Positions 26,967-36,285 of a stretch of 64,000 nt of DNA are shown piece by piece. How positions within the stretch are numbered: position 1 is the first letter of the stretch; each line of letters starts with the position of its first letter. Made by a program: the position numbers and the translations under genes. Source of the DNA: Halarchaeoplasma sp046498385 (lineage in GTDB: Archaea; Thermoplasmatota; Thermoplasmata; Halarchaeoplasmatales; Halarchaeoplasmataceae); NCBI GenBank assembly GCA_046498385.1, contig JAWOAU010000011.1, positions 6,064 to 70,063 of the forward strand, read 5' to 3'. The notes beneath the pieces are model-generated. The model was not told the DNA's origin and made no database searches. It saw nothing but the letters and a program-made list of their open reading frames with translations.

Positions 26967-27977
26967 ATGTACGGAAAAAAAGTAGGCTCCGCACTAGAGC
27001 TTATCGGGGACACACCTTTAGTCAGGATAAACAGGTTGAACCCTCACGACAACGTCGAGATATATGCGAAGCTGGAGAAGTTGAACCCCATGGGCTCGGT
27101 GAAGGACAGGATCGCATACTACATGATAGACCACGCCGAGAAGATGGGTGAGATAGACCCGGATACAGTGATCGTAGAAGCAACCAGCGGAAATACCGGC
27201 CTGGGTCTGGCTATGGTCTGTGGAATCAAGGGCTACCATCTTCATCTAACGATGTCGAGGGGTGTAAGCATAGAGAGGGTGCGCATGCTCACCGCCCTGG
27301 GTGCGGAGATTGAGTTCACCCCTGAGCAGGAAGGTACCGACGGTGCCATAAATAGGGCGGTGGAACTTTCCCAGGATGAGGGGTACTGGAGACCCAACCA
27401 GTTCGACAATCCCGTGAATTCACTGGCCCATTATGAGACGACCGGCAGGGAGATAGTCGAGGCCGTAGGTGACGAGATGACCCACTTTGTGGCGGGCATG
27501 GGGACCACTGGGACCCTCATGGGGGTTTCAAAGAGGTTGAAGGAACACGACCAGTCCATCAAGGTTATAGGCGTTGAACCCAATCCCAACTACTGCATAC
27601 AGGGTCTGAAGAACATGACGGAGGATATCGTTCCGGGGATCTACGATAAAGAATGGCTGGATGAGATAAGGAACGTTGAGGATGACGATGCCTTTGAGAC
27701 CGCTAGGAAACTTTCGGTGAAAGAGGGACTCTTCGTTGGCATGAGTTCCGGTGCGGCCATGTACGTCTGTCTAGAGATGGCTTCCGAACTCGATGGCGGC
27801 ACGATAGTTACCCTGTTCCCCGATGGCGGTGAAAAGTACTTCAGCACACCCCTGTTCGATGCCGGCGAGTGTTTGAGATGTGTGAAAGAACATGGTGGAT
27901 TGGATTCTCACCCACCTGCGAATCTGACTCAATATCTAGACGAGATAAACGAATTGATAAAAAAGAGTTCCCTATGA
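26967..27977 (+). CDS. Cysteine synthase / cystathionine beta-synthase family, PLP enzyme
   Basis: 336 residues from ATG 26967 (MYGKKVGSALELIGDTPLV is the usual N-terminus; the frame from 26943 adds a poor 8-residue extension). Motifs: NPMGSVKDR with the PLP lysine (~40), EATSGNTGLGLAM (substrate loop), GMGTTGTLMG (phosphate loop), SSGAAM. It catalyses replacement of an O-acetyl- or O-phospho-group on serine by sulfide, or cystathionine formation. There is no CBS regulatory domain. A ~35-residue C-terminal tail with CLRC is extra to CysK. OsmC and udg follow closely. Confidence 0.9.
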   Translation: MYGKKVGSALELIGDTPLVRINRLNPHDNVEIYAKLEKLNPMGSVKDRIAYYMIDHAEKMGEIDPDTVIVEATSGNTGLGLAMVCGIKGYHLHLTMSRGVSIERVRMLTALGAEIEFTPEQEGTDGAINRAVELSQDEGYWRPNQFDNPVNSLAHYETTGREIVEAVGDEMTHFVAGMGTTGTLMGVSKRLKEHDQSIKVIGVEPNPNYCIQGLKNMTEDIVPGIYDKEWLDEIRNVEDDDAFETARKLSVKEGLFVGMSSGAAMYVCLEMASELDGGTIVTLFPDGGEKYFSTPLFDAGECLRCVKEHGGLDSHPPANLTQYLDEINELIKKSSL

Positions 27978-27988
27978 GGTGATAGAGA

Positions 27989-28414
27989 ATGGACGATGTA
28001 ACCACTTTCGACATAGACATAAAGCATATAGAAAACATGAAATTCGAGGTATCCTTCGACCATGAAGAGATGGGTACCCTGATAACCGACGAGACCCCGG
28101 ATATCGGGGGTGAAAACGCCGGCCCTACCCCCGGGAGACTGCTTGTGGCCTCCACTTTGAACTGTCTCATGGCCAGTTTACTGTTCTGCGTGAACAAGAA
28201 GAGGGTCGAGATGACGGATCTTCAAGGGGAGATAAGGGGGACCGTTGAAAGGGTCGAAGGCAGATGGAGGGTAACAAAAATGGATGCGGTGCTCAGGCCC
28301 GAGGTCGAGGATCCGGAAAAGATACAGAAGTGCATAGAAATATTCCAGAATTACTGCATAGTTACCGAGAGCGTTAGAAACGGTATCGACGTAGATGTGA
28401 AGGTAGAGATATGA
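27989..28414 (+). CDS. OsmC-like peroxiredoxin-fold protein
   Basis: 141 residues. The family's two active-site cysteines are visible: STLNCLMASLLFC (~57) and FQNYCIVTESVRNGI (~125). OsmC proteins reduce organic hydroperoxides or handle sulfur-transfer substrates. The acidic N-terminal segment with GPTPGRLL is typical of the archaeal OsmC branch. A near-perfect Shine-Dalgarno (GAGGTGAT) lies 5 bases before ATG 27989. Between cysteine synthase and the glycosylase; probably co-transcribed with both. Confidence 0.85.
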   Translation: MDDVTTFDIDIKHIENMKFEVSFDHEEMGTLITDETPDIGGENAGPTPGRLLVASTLNCLMASLLFCVNKKRVEMTDLQGEIRGTVERVEGRWRVTKMDAVLRPEVEDPEKIQKCIEIFQNYCIVTESVRNGIDVDVKVEI

Positions 28415-28947
28415 AATTAAAAGAAAGTATTTCCGAATGTACCCGCTGCCGTCTCCACAAAACCAGAACCAATTCCGTACCAGGTGAAGGGCCATACGAT
28501 GCCCAGGTAGTTTTTATCGGCGAGGGTCCTGGAAAAAAGGAGGACCAAGAAGGAAGGCCCTTCGTCGGGCGTGCCGGGGAACTTTTGAACGACCTCCTCT
28601 CCACGGCCGATTTATCGCGGGAAAAGGTGTTCATAACCAATGTGGTAAAATGCCGGCCGCCGGGCAACCGTGATCCGCGAAAGGATGAGAAAGAGGCGTG
28701 CGAGGTGTATCTGATACAACAGTTGGATATGATAAAACCAAAGGTTGTCTGTACCTTGGGCAACCATGCCACCGCCTATTTTCTAGGGAGTGCCGGCATA
28801 AGTAAAAAGCACGGCATGGTGTTCAAAAAAAACGGTCTTACCATAGTCCCCCTCTATCATCCCGCCGCGGCGTTATACAATCCCAATCTAAAGACGGCCA
28901 TGGAAGAGGATTTTAGGTTTCTAGGATCGATGCTCAGACGTAAGTAA
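28411..28947 (+). CDS. udg: Family 4 uracil-DNA glycosylase (iron-sulfur)
   Basis: 178 residues. Family 4 hallmarks: CTRCRLHKTR (~10-19, first two cluster cysteines), GEGPGKKEDQEGRPFVGRAG (~37-56, catalytic loop), VVKCRPPGNRDP with the third cysteine, VCTLGNHAT with the fourth, and HPAAALYNP. It removes uracil from deaminated DNA. ATG overlaps the osmC stop. A 3' tRNA gene starts 39 bases later from its own TATA. Confidence 0.93.
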   Translation: MKLKESISECTRCRLHKTRTNSVPGEGPYDAQVVFIGEGPGKKEDQEGRPFVGRAGELLNDLLSTADLSREKVFITNVVKCRPPGNRDPRKDEKEACEVYLIQQLDMIKPKVVCTLGNHATAYFLGSAGISKKHGMVFKKNGLTIVPLYHPAAALYNPNLKTAMEEDFRFLGSMLRRK

Positions 28948-28986
28948 ATTTTATTAATAGGCTGTACCTAGACGGTATCCCCATGG

Positions 28987-29061
28987 GGGCCCATGGCTTA
29001 GGTTGGTTATAGCGTCCGGCTGATAACCGGGAGGTCGAGAGTTCAAATCTCTCTGGGCCCA
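28987..29061 (+). tRNA. tRNA-Ile (anticodon GAT)
   Basis: 75 bases. Acceptor GGGCCCA pairs with TGGGCCC, discriminator A. Anticodon stem TCCGG/CCGGG closes loop CTGATAA (anticodon GAT); T arm AGAGTTCAAATCTCT. TATA TTTTATTAAT at ~28947. No CCA or intron. T-run 29063-29068 follows as a probable terminator, overlapping the end of the convergent gene. Confidence 0.96.
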
Positions 29062-29062
29062 C

Positions 29063-29068
29063 TTTTTT
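29063..29068 (+). terminator. T-run terminator after tRNA-Ile
   Basis: Six thymidines directly after the tRNA discriminator, with a second T5 at 29072-29076. Such runs terminate archaeal RNA polymerase without a hairpin. Confidence 0.55.
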
Positions 29069-30027
29069 CACTTTTTGTAGGCCACGTATATGTCCGCTTC
29101 TATCATTTCACTGTGCTCGTGAAAGTGATGTACGAAGTAAAGGTTGCCCGCATCGTCCAAAGTTGGCTCTCCGGCGAACTGGGATACTATCATCTCAGGT
29201 TCCTGCCAATCACCGTTTATCTTTAGGGAACGAAATATCGCTGGGGTCCCAAGATGAGTTCTGGTGAACCAAACCTCCTTTCCGTCGGATGATACAAAGG
29301 GTAGGCTTTCGTTCTCCTCGGTGTTCACCGCCTCTATGTTGATGGGTTCCGACCATCCATCGTTGCTCCTAGTGGTCATCCATATATCTCTACCCCCCTC
29401 TCCCCCTGCTCTATCGGAATGAAAGTAAAGGTCGTCTCCGTGTATGTGCACCTCGCCGATCTCGAATTCCTTCATGAGTTGATCACCGGCGTAGGTCCAG
29501 TCCGTCCAGCTTTCGCCGTCCCACCGCGCGGTGAACATGTTCATATCGGTATAATCCCCTCTCGCCGAGCAGAACCACATCTCGTCGTCCTGGATAGCCA
29601 CCGCACCGTCCAGGGCCAGTTTTCCCGGTTCCTGTAACCACACCCTTTCAGGCTTGCTCCATGTATTACTTGTCTTATGAGTTACCCAAATGCCACTGAT
29701 ATCGTCCGTTACCTGCTCCTCAGGAGGAATCCTTACATCCGGGGTGAAGAAAAAGTACAGTGTATTACCGTCCGGTAGTATGAAAGGTGAGTCCTCGGCA
29801 CCTGCGGTGTTCACCGGGTACGGCAGAGGCACGGGCTCTTCAAACTCATGGGAATGAAGTATCGGCGGATGAAGGTCCGCTTCAGGTCCCCACTTTGTTA
29901 TATCCGTCGGGATCTTATCTTCACGGTCCACGTCCGGGTGCTCTTCATTACCGATACATCCTGAGAGTCCCATGGCGATCACAAGCAGTGCGATCATCGA
30001 AAGTACCTTCACTTTCCCGTTCATCAT
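29068..30027 (-). CDS. Lipoprotein with WD40-like (PD40) beta-propeller repeats
   Basis: 319 residues. I start at the tandem ATGs 30027/30024: TATA ATTATATATG (~30047-30057) predicts a leaderless message there, and the longer frame to 30201 puts junk before the signal. Signal peptide with lipobox: ALLVIAMGLSGCIG, the cysteine near residue 24 being the lipidation site. At least five blades of PD40/TolB type (SPFILPDGNTLYFF, DGAVAIQDDEMWFCS, GGRDIWMTTR, LPFVSSDGKEVWF, EPTLDDAGNLYFV). An externally anchored propeller of unknown ligand. Confidence 0.8.
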   Translation of the reverse strand: MMNGKVKVLSMIALLVIAMGLSGCIGNEEHPDVDREDKIPTDITKWGPEADLHPPILHSHEFEEPVPLPYPVNTAGAEDSPFILPDGNTLYFFFTPDVRIPPEEQVTDDISGIWVTHKTSNTWSKPERVWLQEPGKLALDGAVAIQDDEMWFCSARGDYTDMNMFTARWDGESWTDWTYAGDQLMKEFEIGEVHIHGDDLYFHSDRAGGEGGRDIWMTTRSNDGWSEPINIEAVNTEENESLPFVSSDGKEVWFTRTHLGTPAIFRSLKINGDWQEPEMIVSQFAGEPTLDDAGNLYFVHHFHEHSEMIEADIYVAYKK

Positions 30028-30131
30028 CAAGTATATCTTTATGATAGCATATATAATTATCCTTGAAAATCTGATCGACTTATAACCTGCATTAAGGTGA
30101 ACGTTATTTAACCACAAACATATACAGGAAC

Positions 30132-30689
30132 ATGACAGAAGAGATGATCGGACTGAAAGAGGCTGCAAAGGAGGTTGAATTGGTGAGCAGAAGGGTAGCA
30201 CTGCTCCATATCTCCTATGCGAAAATGCTGACCGAAGAATTCGGTGAAGAACGTGGTAGGGAACTGATCTTGAAGGCCGTCAAGGGTTACGGCAGAATCA
30301 TAGGAGAAAAAAGAAGGAAGGAGATCGAGGAAAGAGGGATGGAGCCTGTGCCGAAAAACTTCGGAAAAGGAGATGTCCTGAGGATACCACGTTTCGGGGT
30401 GCACTCTAGATTAGAGGAAACTGAAGATAGTATGAAACTCTACGGATGCGCCATGGGTAAACTGTGGAGAGAATACGGTGAAGAAGAACTGGGAAAATTG
30501 TACTGCTACGTGGACCCTGCGAAGTACATGGGATTTAACGAGGATTTCATTCAAGTGCATAGGAAGGCCGTGCCCGCCGGCGGTGATTTTTGTGAATTCG
30601 TGGTAAGGCCCTCTACGGAAGAGGAAAGGGAACTTTTCAGATCCGATAAAAAGGACTTTTCGGATGCTGACCCGGGATTGAAGGGTTAA
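30132..30689 (+). CDS. L-2-amino-thiazoline-4-carboxylic acid hydrolase-like protein
   Basis: 185 residues resembling the ATC-hydrolase family: an N-terminal helical half (LISYAKML region, ELILKAVKGYGRIIGEKRR) and a C-terminal half with YGCAMGKLWREYG, CYVDPAKYMGFN and GGDFCEFV, conserved Cys/Asp residues of the family. Most members have no proven substrate; the founding enzyme converts ATC to cysteine precursors. Leaderless start at 30132 after a TATA-like GTTATTTAA (~30103). Confidence 0.65.
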   Translation: MTEEMIGLKEAAKEVELVSRRVALLHISYAKMLTEEFGEERGRELILKAVKGYGRIIGEKRRKEIEERGMEPVPKNFGKGDVLRIPRFGVHSRLEETEDSMKLYGCAMGKLWREYGEEELGKLYCYVDPAKYMGFNEDFIQVHRKAVPAGGDFCEFVVRPSTEEERELFRSDKKDFSDADPGLKG

Positions 30690-30725
30690 ATTAATTATAA
30701 AGTAAAAAGATACGAAGGAAAGAAC

Positions 30726-31781
30726 ATGGACAGAGATGTATTTAAAGATAGGAAGATTTTAGCGTTATGTGTAGTAGCGGTAGTAGTTCTCTTGTTGATC
30801 TATTCGATATACTACACGTCTTTATTCAACGGGGATAGTGAAACAGGGGACGAGAGCGATTGGACTGATTATCCTTACGTGATCCCAGGCACGGACATGA
30901 GATTTCCGGATGTCGAAGGTAAATATACACCAGGCGATACCTGGCTCTCACTCGGCTTCGAGCTGGATTTCATAGACTCAGATAAGGAAAACGCTCACCT
31001 TGCTTTGCTGTACCATCCCAAATATAAGGACGTTTTTTTAAGTACATCTGACGATATATTTAAAACACGTTTTAATGGTGAACGGACACTCCCAGTCGGA
31101 AAGATAGACATGACTTTCGACGCCCCGGGATTACCTGAAGATAGTTTACGGGTAAAGGATGGTCAGGCCTTCCATTATGACCTCTTGGCTCATTTTGAAA
31201 TCGACGGGACGCTGTACCGGTTGGATGTAGAGCTAGAGTCCATAAAACCACCTGCCACTATGTTCGACGGCCAGGTAGTAATGGGGAATGAGTATTACAA
31301 ACTCCACGCGTTAAGCAATTGTGTGACAACCGGCACTTTGAGTATAGGCGAAGATGTGCACGGAGTAACCGGTCAGGCCTGGTTTGAAAACCAGAGGGGT
31401 ACCTTTGGATCTATGAAGTGGAATTGGTTTTGCTTTTTCGGCGATGATGATACTGAAATGGAGATAGTAGACCTCTACGGGCCGGATGAACAAAATTTTA
31501 ACTATGCCATGTATATACAAAGAAACGGCGAGGTTTTGACAATCGACGATATATCCATAGAAACCACCTCTTTCATAGAACCTCCCTCGTCTCCGAATAA
31601 ATTTGGTTATTCATGGGAGATATTTTCCAGCAAATACTATGTATCTTTGAACATCACCAGCGTAGAAGAGGATATGTATTACAACGGTTATGCCGTAGGC
31701 GTAGGCAGGGTGACCGGAACATTGATGGGTAGGGAGATCGATACCTGGACCTATGTAGAGCAGACAAAGCTACACTTTTGA
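30726..31781 (+). CDS. Membrane-anchored AttH/CrtC-like lipocalin-fold protein
   Basis: 351 residues. One N-terminal membrane helix (ILALCVVAVVVLLLIYSIYY, ~11-30) and an extracellular beta-rich part. The central HGVTGQAWFENQRGTF...MKWNWFCFFG (~217-245) resembles the double-lipocalin signature of AttH/CrtC-like proteins; the canonical family has a D/E-W pair here. These bind or modify hydrophobic ligands. It follows the ATC-hydrolase-like gene by 36 bases. Assignment from motif shape only. Confidence 0.55.
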   Translation: MDRDVFKDRKILALCVVAVVVLLLIYSIYYTSLFNGDSETGDESDWTDYPYVIPGTDMRFPDVEGKYTPGDTWLSLGFELDFIDSDKENAHLALLYHPKYKDVFLSTSDDIFKTRFNGERTLPVGKIDMTFDAPGLPEDSLRVKDGQAFHYDLLAHFEIDGTLYRLDVELESIKPPATMFDGQVVMGNEYYKLHALSNCVTTGTLSIGEDVHGVTGQAWFENQRGTFGSMKWNWFCFFGDDDTEMEIVDLYGPDEQNFNYAMYIQRNGEVLTIDDISIETTSFIEPPSSPNKFGYSWEIFSSKYYVSLNITSVEEDMYYNGYAVGVGRVTGTLMGREIDTWTYVEQTKLHF

Positions 31782-31927
31782 TCTGCCTCGCGGAATTTTT
31801 CCTTACTAAAGTGCTACTCAAGACTGCGAACGGTTTTTCGACACGCTGCATAACCTATGCTTTCCCCGGCCCTATTCAGAAAGTTATATATACTAGGAAT
31901 GAATTAATTGTATTTAAGGTGTCAAAT

Positions 31928-32293
31928 ATGGCGAATAAGAAACTCGCGGATGAGTTGATCGATAGGCTGATAAAAACAGGGTTGCAGAAGAATCTTGCCA
32001 TAACTCTAGTATTTATCGCCGAACATGAAGAAACCCAAAGTAGAACGATAGAGGACAATACTAGATTAAGACAGCCGGAGGTGTCTATCGCAACCAATGA
32101 ACTGCAGAGAAGAGGGTGGATAAAAAAACGAGATATCCCGACCGAAGGAAGGGGTAGACCGGTAATCGGTTATAGTATGGAAAAACCTATCGATGAGGTA
32201 ATAGAGGAGATCGAAAAGCAAGAGAGAGAAAAAATCGAGGAAATAGAGTCTAATATAAAGAGGATCAAGGAGATCAAAGCCAAGATATTTTGA
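31928..32293 (+). CDS. Small winged-helix transcriptional regulator with coiled-coil tail
   Basis: 121 residues from ATG 31928, six bases after GGTG. TATA GTTATATATAC (~31882) supports this start; the frame to 31778 overlaps the promoter. Residues ~5-80 are a winged helix of the archaeal TrmB/GbsR sort (EETQSRTIEDNTRLRQPEVS recognition region, wing RDIPTEGRGRPVIGY). The last ~35 residues are a charged coiled coil (EEIEKQEREKIEEIESNIK), likely for dimerisation. Target unknown. Confidence 0.75.
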   Translation: MANKKLADELIDRLIKTGLQKNLAITLVFIAEHEETQSRTIEDNTRLRQPEVSIATNELQRRGWIKKRDIPTEGRGRPVIGYSMEKPIDEVIEEIEKQEREKIEEIESNIKRIKEIKAKIF

Positions 32294-32420
32294 TAATCTC
32301 GTCAAATATCGAAGTTTTTTAAAGGCATGTATCGTATGATGTATGACAATATAATTACATTACATTGCTTTAGTCGGCTTACGAAAAATTATATTAGATA
32401 ATGCAACTGTCTAAGAATAT

Positions 32421-32894
32421 ATGGTACATATATTCGATAAGAAACTTGATAAAAAAACCTTGAAACATTATCTATTCCAAAGCGTCCTTGCCACGTTGGT
32501 TTTGTTTCTTTGTCTAAACGTACCTTTCATCGATGATGCGGTTCTTATAGCGGCCATAGGTTCCACCACATTCATACTGTTCGCCATGCCTAAAACACTT
32601 CCCGCACGTCCTAGGAACGTACTGGGCGGTCACTTTGTTTGCGGCTTGATCGGTATTGTTTTTTCCATGTTCAACAGCGGTTTCATACCCAACACCACAA
32701 TGTTGAGCCTGGCGGTCGGATTATCCATCCTTGCGATGGTCACACTTGCCATCGAACATCCACCTGCCGGAGGTACCGTTATTGCACTATTATTTTCAAC
32801 AGACTATGTAGCCTTCGTCACCCTGCTTCTATTGTCCAGCATAATGATGCTCTTCGTTCATCTTCTTAAACCATACATGATCAATCTGATGTGA
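32421..32894 (+). CDS. HPP-family integral membrane protein
   Basis: 157 residues with four to five membrane helices and the HPP motif IEHPPAGGT (~112-120). Some HPP proteins in chloroplasts and cyanobacteria transport nitrite; the archaeal role is untested. Its own promoter: ATTATATTAG (~32390) 30 bases before ATG 32421. Confidence 0.8.
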   Translation: MVHIFDKKLDKKTLKHYLFQSVLATLVLFLCLNVPFIDDAVLIAAIGSTTFILFAMPKTLPARPRNVLGGHFVCGLIGIVFSMFNSGFIPNTTMLSLAVGLSILAMVTLAIEHPPAGGTVIALLFSTDYVAFVTLLLLSSIMMLFVHLLKPYMINLM

Positions 32895-32932
32895 CACAAT
32901 TCTAATAAACACCCTACGCTCTCCGAAGTACC

Positions 32933-35077
32933 ATGCGTATCATACTGAAGGGAATCGTACAGGGAGTCGGCTTTCGGCCAACGGTTTACCGGGTGGCAAA
33001 GAACCTCGGTATGAACGGTTACGTAAAGAACATGGGGAGTGAGGTGGAGGTTGTTATCGACGGTGATGTGGACGAGTTTTTGAGTGAACTGAAAAGGGCG
33101 CTACCACCGCTTGCAAAGCTTACATCCGTGGATGTATTCGAGAGCGGTGGGACCTATGATGATTTCAGCATAATATCCAGTACAGATGGTGACCGATCGT
33201 CCTCCATCCCGGTGGACACGGCCACCTGTAAAAACTGTGTGGCGGAGCTGGAAGATAGAAAAAATAGACGTTTCACATACCCCTTCATAAACTGCACTGA
33301 CTGCGGAGCACGTTACTCCGCTATCCGGGAATTACCCTACGACCGTGAGAAGACCACAATGGCACCCTTCCATATGTGCCCTTCTTGCAGGGAGGAGTAC
33401 GGCGAGCCCATGGACCGCCGATTTCACGCCCAAACACTTTCATGTCCGGATTGTGGCCCTGGGTACACCCTTTACGATAAGAACAAGAAGAGGATAGGCG
33501 GGGTTGTGGAATTCATCTCTATGATAGAAGAAGGCTCGGTGGGTGTCGCTAAGAGTTGGGGCGGTATGCACATAGTCAGCACTCTAGATAGGATACCCGA
33601 ACTCCGCAGAAGGTACGGTCGTTCACAGAAACCCTTCGCTATAATGGTTAAAGATCTAGAAACCGCTAGGAAGTACGCCCATATTACCAGGGAGGACGTG
33701 TTCACCGGTCCGAGGCGTCCCATAATGATCTACGAGAAAAAAGAACCTCTGGAAAAAGTGGCACCGGGATTACCAACGGTTGGGATGATGCTCCCCTACA
33801 CACCCCTACATCATATACTGTTCGACGGGATATCTGAGGATGCACTGGTGATGACCAGTGCCAACCTACCCGGCGAGCCAATGATAATAAAGAATAGAGA
33901 TGCATTTTCACTCGATCTGGACTGCTACCTTCTGCACGATAGGAAGATAGCAAACCGCATAGACGATTCCCTCATCAGGGTTCATGGTGACGAACTCTGT
34001 CCCATAAGGAGATCAAGAGGTTACGTGCCTGAAACATTACCATTCGACAAATCCACCGTTTTCGCCGCCGGAGCGGACCAAGGCGGTTGTCTGGCCTTTT
34101 CAACGAACGCCCATCTATACCCAAGTCAGTACTTGGGTGACCTGGGGTCCTACGGTGCCAAGGTGTTCTACCAGAACACGGTCGAGCACCTGGAGTCCAT
34201 GCTGGGTATCCAGGAGGTCGAGGCGGTTGCCGTGGACCTGCATCCCGCCTACACCAGTAGAAAGCTCGGTTTAGAATATGCAAAAAACAAAGACATCCCG
34301 GTGGTAGAAGTGCAGCACCACTGGGCACACGGAGCATCCCTCCTTTTAGAGCACGATCTAGAACACATAGTGTGCATAGCGGTGGACGGCACGGGATATG
34401 GTGAGGACGGAGGGAGCTGGGGTGGTGAGGTATTATACTGTACCGCTGATGAATACGAAAGAACGGCACATCTGGAACCGTTCCCTCTACTGGGTGGAGA
34501 GCAGGCGGTAAAATATCCTAAAAGGTTGGCCCACGCCATCCACAGAAAGCTCGGTCACGATAGCCCATATTTCGACGACAAAACCGCATCCATATTGGAT
34601 AAGTTGATGGATAAGAGCGTTAACACCACCAGCTTCGGTAGGCTGCTGGATGCGGTATCGGCCGCACTGGGAGCGTGCACCGGACGTACATACGAGGGGG
34701 AACCGGCCATGAAGCTGGAGAAACTGCAGTTGGAAGGTGAAAATACCAGAGAATATACGGTTTATCGAAAGGGAGATACCATACACACACTGAAAGGGTT
34801 CGTTGAGATGCTAAAAGACCGTTCACCCGATGCAGACAGGGCGGCTTCCTACGCCGCACAGGTATCATACGCTTTGTCAGACGCCGCAGCGGACGCCGCA
34901 GAAAAGTACGGCGCACCCGTAGGCATCTCCGGGGGAGTTTCCTACAACAGACACATAGTGGATCAGGTACGAAGCCGGTTAAAAGAACGCGGATACCAAC
35001 TGTTGGTGCATCAAAGAGTACCAAATGGAGATATGGGCGTGTGTGTCGGCCAAGCATCCATCGCCGCCAGTATGTGA
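32933..35077 (+). CDS. hypF: Carbamoyltransferase HypF (hydrogenase maturation)
   Basis: 714 residues, slightly shorter than bacterial HypF. Domains in order: acylphosphatase-like (QGVGFRPTVYRVA, ~10-22); two Cys4 zinc fingers (CKNC...CTDC, CPSC...CPDC, ~97-175); YrdC-like domain (~190-370) with KSWGGMHI and SRGYVPE; Kae1-like C-terminal domain with HHWAHGASLL and AVDGTGYGEDGGSWGGE (~480-500). It makes the thiocarboxamide on HypE that becomes the CN ligands of NiFe hydrogenases. With hypB at 24260 this implies a NiFe hydrogenase in the genome. Confidence 0.95.
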   Translation: MRIILKGIVQGVGFRPTVYRVAKNLGMNGYVKNMGSEVEVVIDGDVDEFLSELKRALPPLAKLTSVDVFESGGTYDDFSIISSTDGDRSSSIPVDTATCKNCVAELEDRKNRRFTYPFINCTDCGARYSAIRELPYDREKTTMAPFHMCPSCREEYGEPMDRRFHAQTLSCPDCGPGYTLYDKNKKRIGGVVEFISMIEEGSVGVAKSWGGMHIVSTLDRIPELRRRYGRSQKPFAIMVKDLETARKYAHITREDVFTGPRRPIMIYEKKEPLEKVAPGLPTVGMMLPYTPLHHILFDGISEDALVMTSANLPGEPMIIKNRDAFSLDLDCYLLHDRKIANRIDDSLIRVHGDELCPIRRSRGYVPETLPFDKSTVFAAGADQGGCLAFSTNAHLYPSQYLGDLGSYGAKVFYQNTVEHLESMLGIQEVEAVAVDLHPAYTSRKLGLEYAKNKDIPVVEVQHHWAHGASLLLEHDLEHIVCIAVDGTGYGEDGGSWGGEVLYCTADEYERTAHLEPFPLLGGEQAVKYPKRLAHAIHRKLGHDSPYFDDKTASILDKLMDKSVNTTSFGRLLDAVSAALGACTGRTYEGEPAMKLEKLQLEGENTREYTVYRKGDTIHTLKGFVEMLKDRSPDADRAASYAAQVSYALSDAAADAAEKYGAPVGISGGVSYNRHIVDQVRSRLKERGYQLLVHQRVPNGDMGVCVGQASIAASM

Positions 35078-35166
35078 TGCAAAACAAAAATATGAAATAT
35101 CACCCGTTTCCTTCTCCTGGTTGTGGATCATGTTCCAAGCAATTATAGACCGGAGAGGAGGATAAC

Positions 35167-36183
35167 GTGGCCCAGAGACTCATCGAGTTGGTGGTACCTG
35201 CACACTTTGAGGACGATGTAGAACAACTTCTCGAAAAGGACGACAAGGTATTTGATTTTTGGTGCGCAAGGGCATCCGGTGAAAAGGTTCAGTTCAAGAT
35301 CTTAGTGGATGCCGAGGAAAGTCAAACCGTCATCGATCAGCTAGAAAATAATTATGACACCACTGAGGGATTCAGACTTTTGATGTTCCATGTAGAGGCC
35401 TCCCTACCTATTCAAAAGGAGGAGGAAAAAGAGGAGGAAAAGGAAAAAAAAGAGGATGATGATGGGGAGGAGACACGTGGAGTTAGCAGGGTAGAACTGT
35501 ACACGGCGGCGTCGGACCAGATAAAACTGTCAAGCGTGTATCTGCTGCTGATGGGGCTATCCGCTATAGTCGCCGCTATCGGTGTTCTTAGAAGCGACGT
35601 AGCGGTCATTATCGGTGCTATGGTGATCGCACCACTCCTGGGACCTAATGTAGGTTTATCACTGGCAACTACTCTGGCGGATTCGCAACTAGCTAAGAAA
35701 GCAATAAGAACCAACCTTGCAGGTGTCCTTCTATCATTCGTCATAGCAGTGATCATAGGAATTCTATTCACAGAGAATCCAACCGGGTCCGTGGAATTGA
35801 TGGCTAGAACAAATGTGGGATACGGCGACGTGGCTTTAGCCTTGGCCGCCGGTAGTGCCGGAGCTTTGGCATACACCCGAAGTATACCTGCGGCTCTGAT
35901 CGGAGTTATGGTGGCAATAGCTCTGGTTCCGACCATAGTCACATCCGGCCTTTTACTGGGTGCCGGCTATTTTACTCTTTCCTTCTACGCATTGATGTTG
36001 TTTTTGATAAATTTAATTTGTATAAACCTATCCGGTGTGTTCACTTTCTTGATGCAGGGCTTCACCCCTAGTCAGTGGTGGAAAGCGGATAAAGCAAAGA
36101 AATTGACTCGACTAGCTATCGCCATCTGGGTAGCTTTATTACTCTTTCTAGTTGGTGTGATCTCTTATCTGAGATTTTTGTAA
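35167..36183 (+). CDS. DUF389 (TIGR00341) membrane protein
   Basis: 338 residues from GTG 35167 (GGAGG 5-10 bases before). An N-terminal soluble alpha/beta domain (~1-80) leads to a highly acidic/basic linker (KEEEKEEEKEKKEDDDGEE, ~85-105). Then six to seven membrane helices carry the family motif VIIGAMVIAPLLGP (~150-163) and GDVALALAAGSAGALA. Biochemical role unknown. Its stop overlaps the T-run of the convergent candidate RNA. Confidence 0.85.
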   Translation: MAQRLIELVVPAHFEDDVEQLLEKDDKVFDFWCARASGEKVQFKILVDAEESQTVIDQLENNYDTTEGFRLLMFHVEASLPIQKEEEKEEEKEKKEDDDGEETRGVSRVELYTAASDQIKLSSVYLLLMGLSAIVAAIGVLRSDVAVIIGAMVIAPLLGPNVGLSLATTLADSQLAKKAIRTNLAGVLLSFVIAVIIGILFTENPTGSVELMARTNVGYGDVALALAAGSAGALAYTRSIPAALIGVMVAIALVPTIVTSGLLLGAGYFTLSFYALMLFLINLICINLSGVFTFLMQGFTPSQWWKADKAKKLTRLAIAIWVALLLFLVGVISYLRFL

Positions 36184-36262
36184 AAAAAGAAGGGGAGGGG
36201 GCTAGACTGGAAGGATGGTGGGATGGGATGCACTCTAACCGACTAGCCCGAGTTATCCCCTG
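36183..36262 (-). ncRNA. Candidate small RNA with promoter, closed stem, C-rich loop and terminator
   Basis: Reading minus, a TATA at 36286-36297 predicts transcription at ~36262-36266. The predicted RNA opens with AGGGG (36257-36261), which pairs with CCCCT (36191-36195). Inside, GGGCTAG (36243-36249) pairs with CTAGCCC (36199-36205), enclosing a 37-base loop rich in CCC runs (for example CATCCCATCCCACC). It ends in T7 (36182-36188). There is no reading frame of note. It shares CTAGCCCCCT before its T-run with the candidate at 16543-16648. The C-rich loop could pair with Shine-Dalgarno-like GGAGG/GGGAUG; that is speculation. Confidence 0.5.
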
Positions 36263-36285
36263 TATGTAGTTTATTTCCTTAAGGG

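Noticed and set aside
36183..36262. The minus-strand RNA looks partly like a tRNA (GGCTAGTCGGTTAGAG resembles a D arm).
   Set aside because: No T arm (no GTTCAAATC-like element), no anticodon stem, and the end pairing gives only five base pairs.
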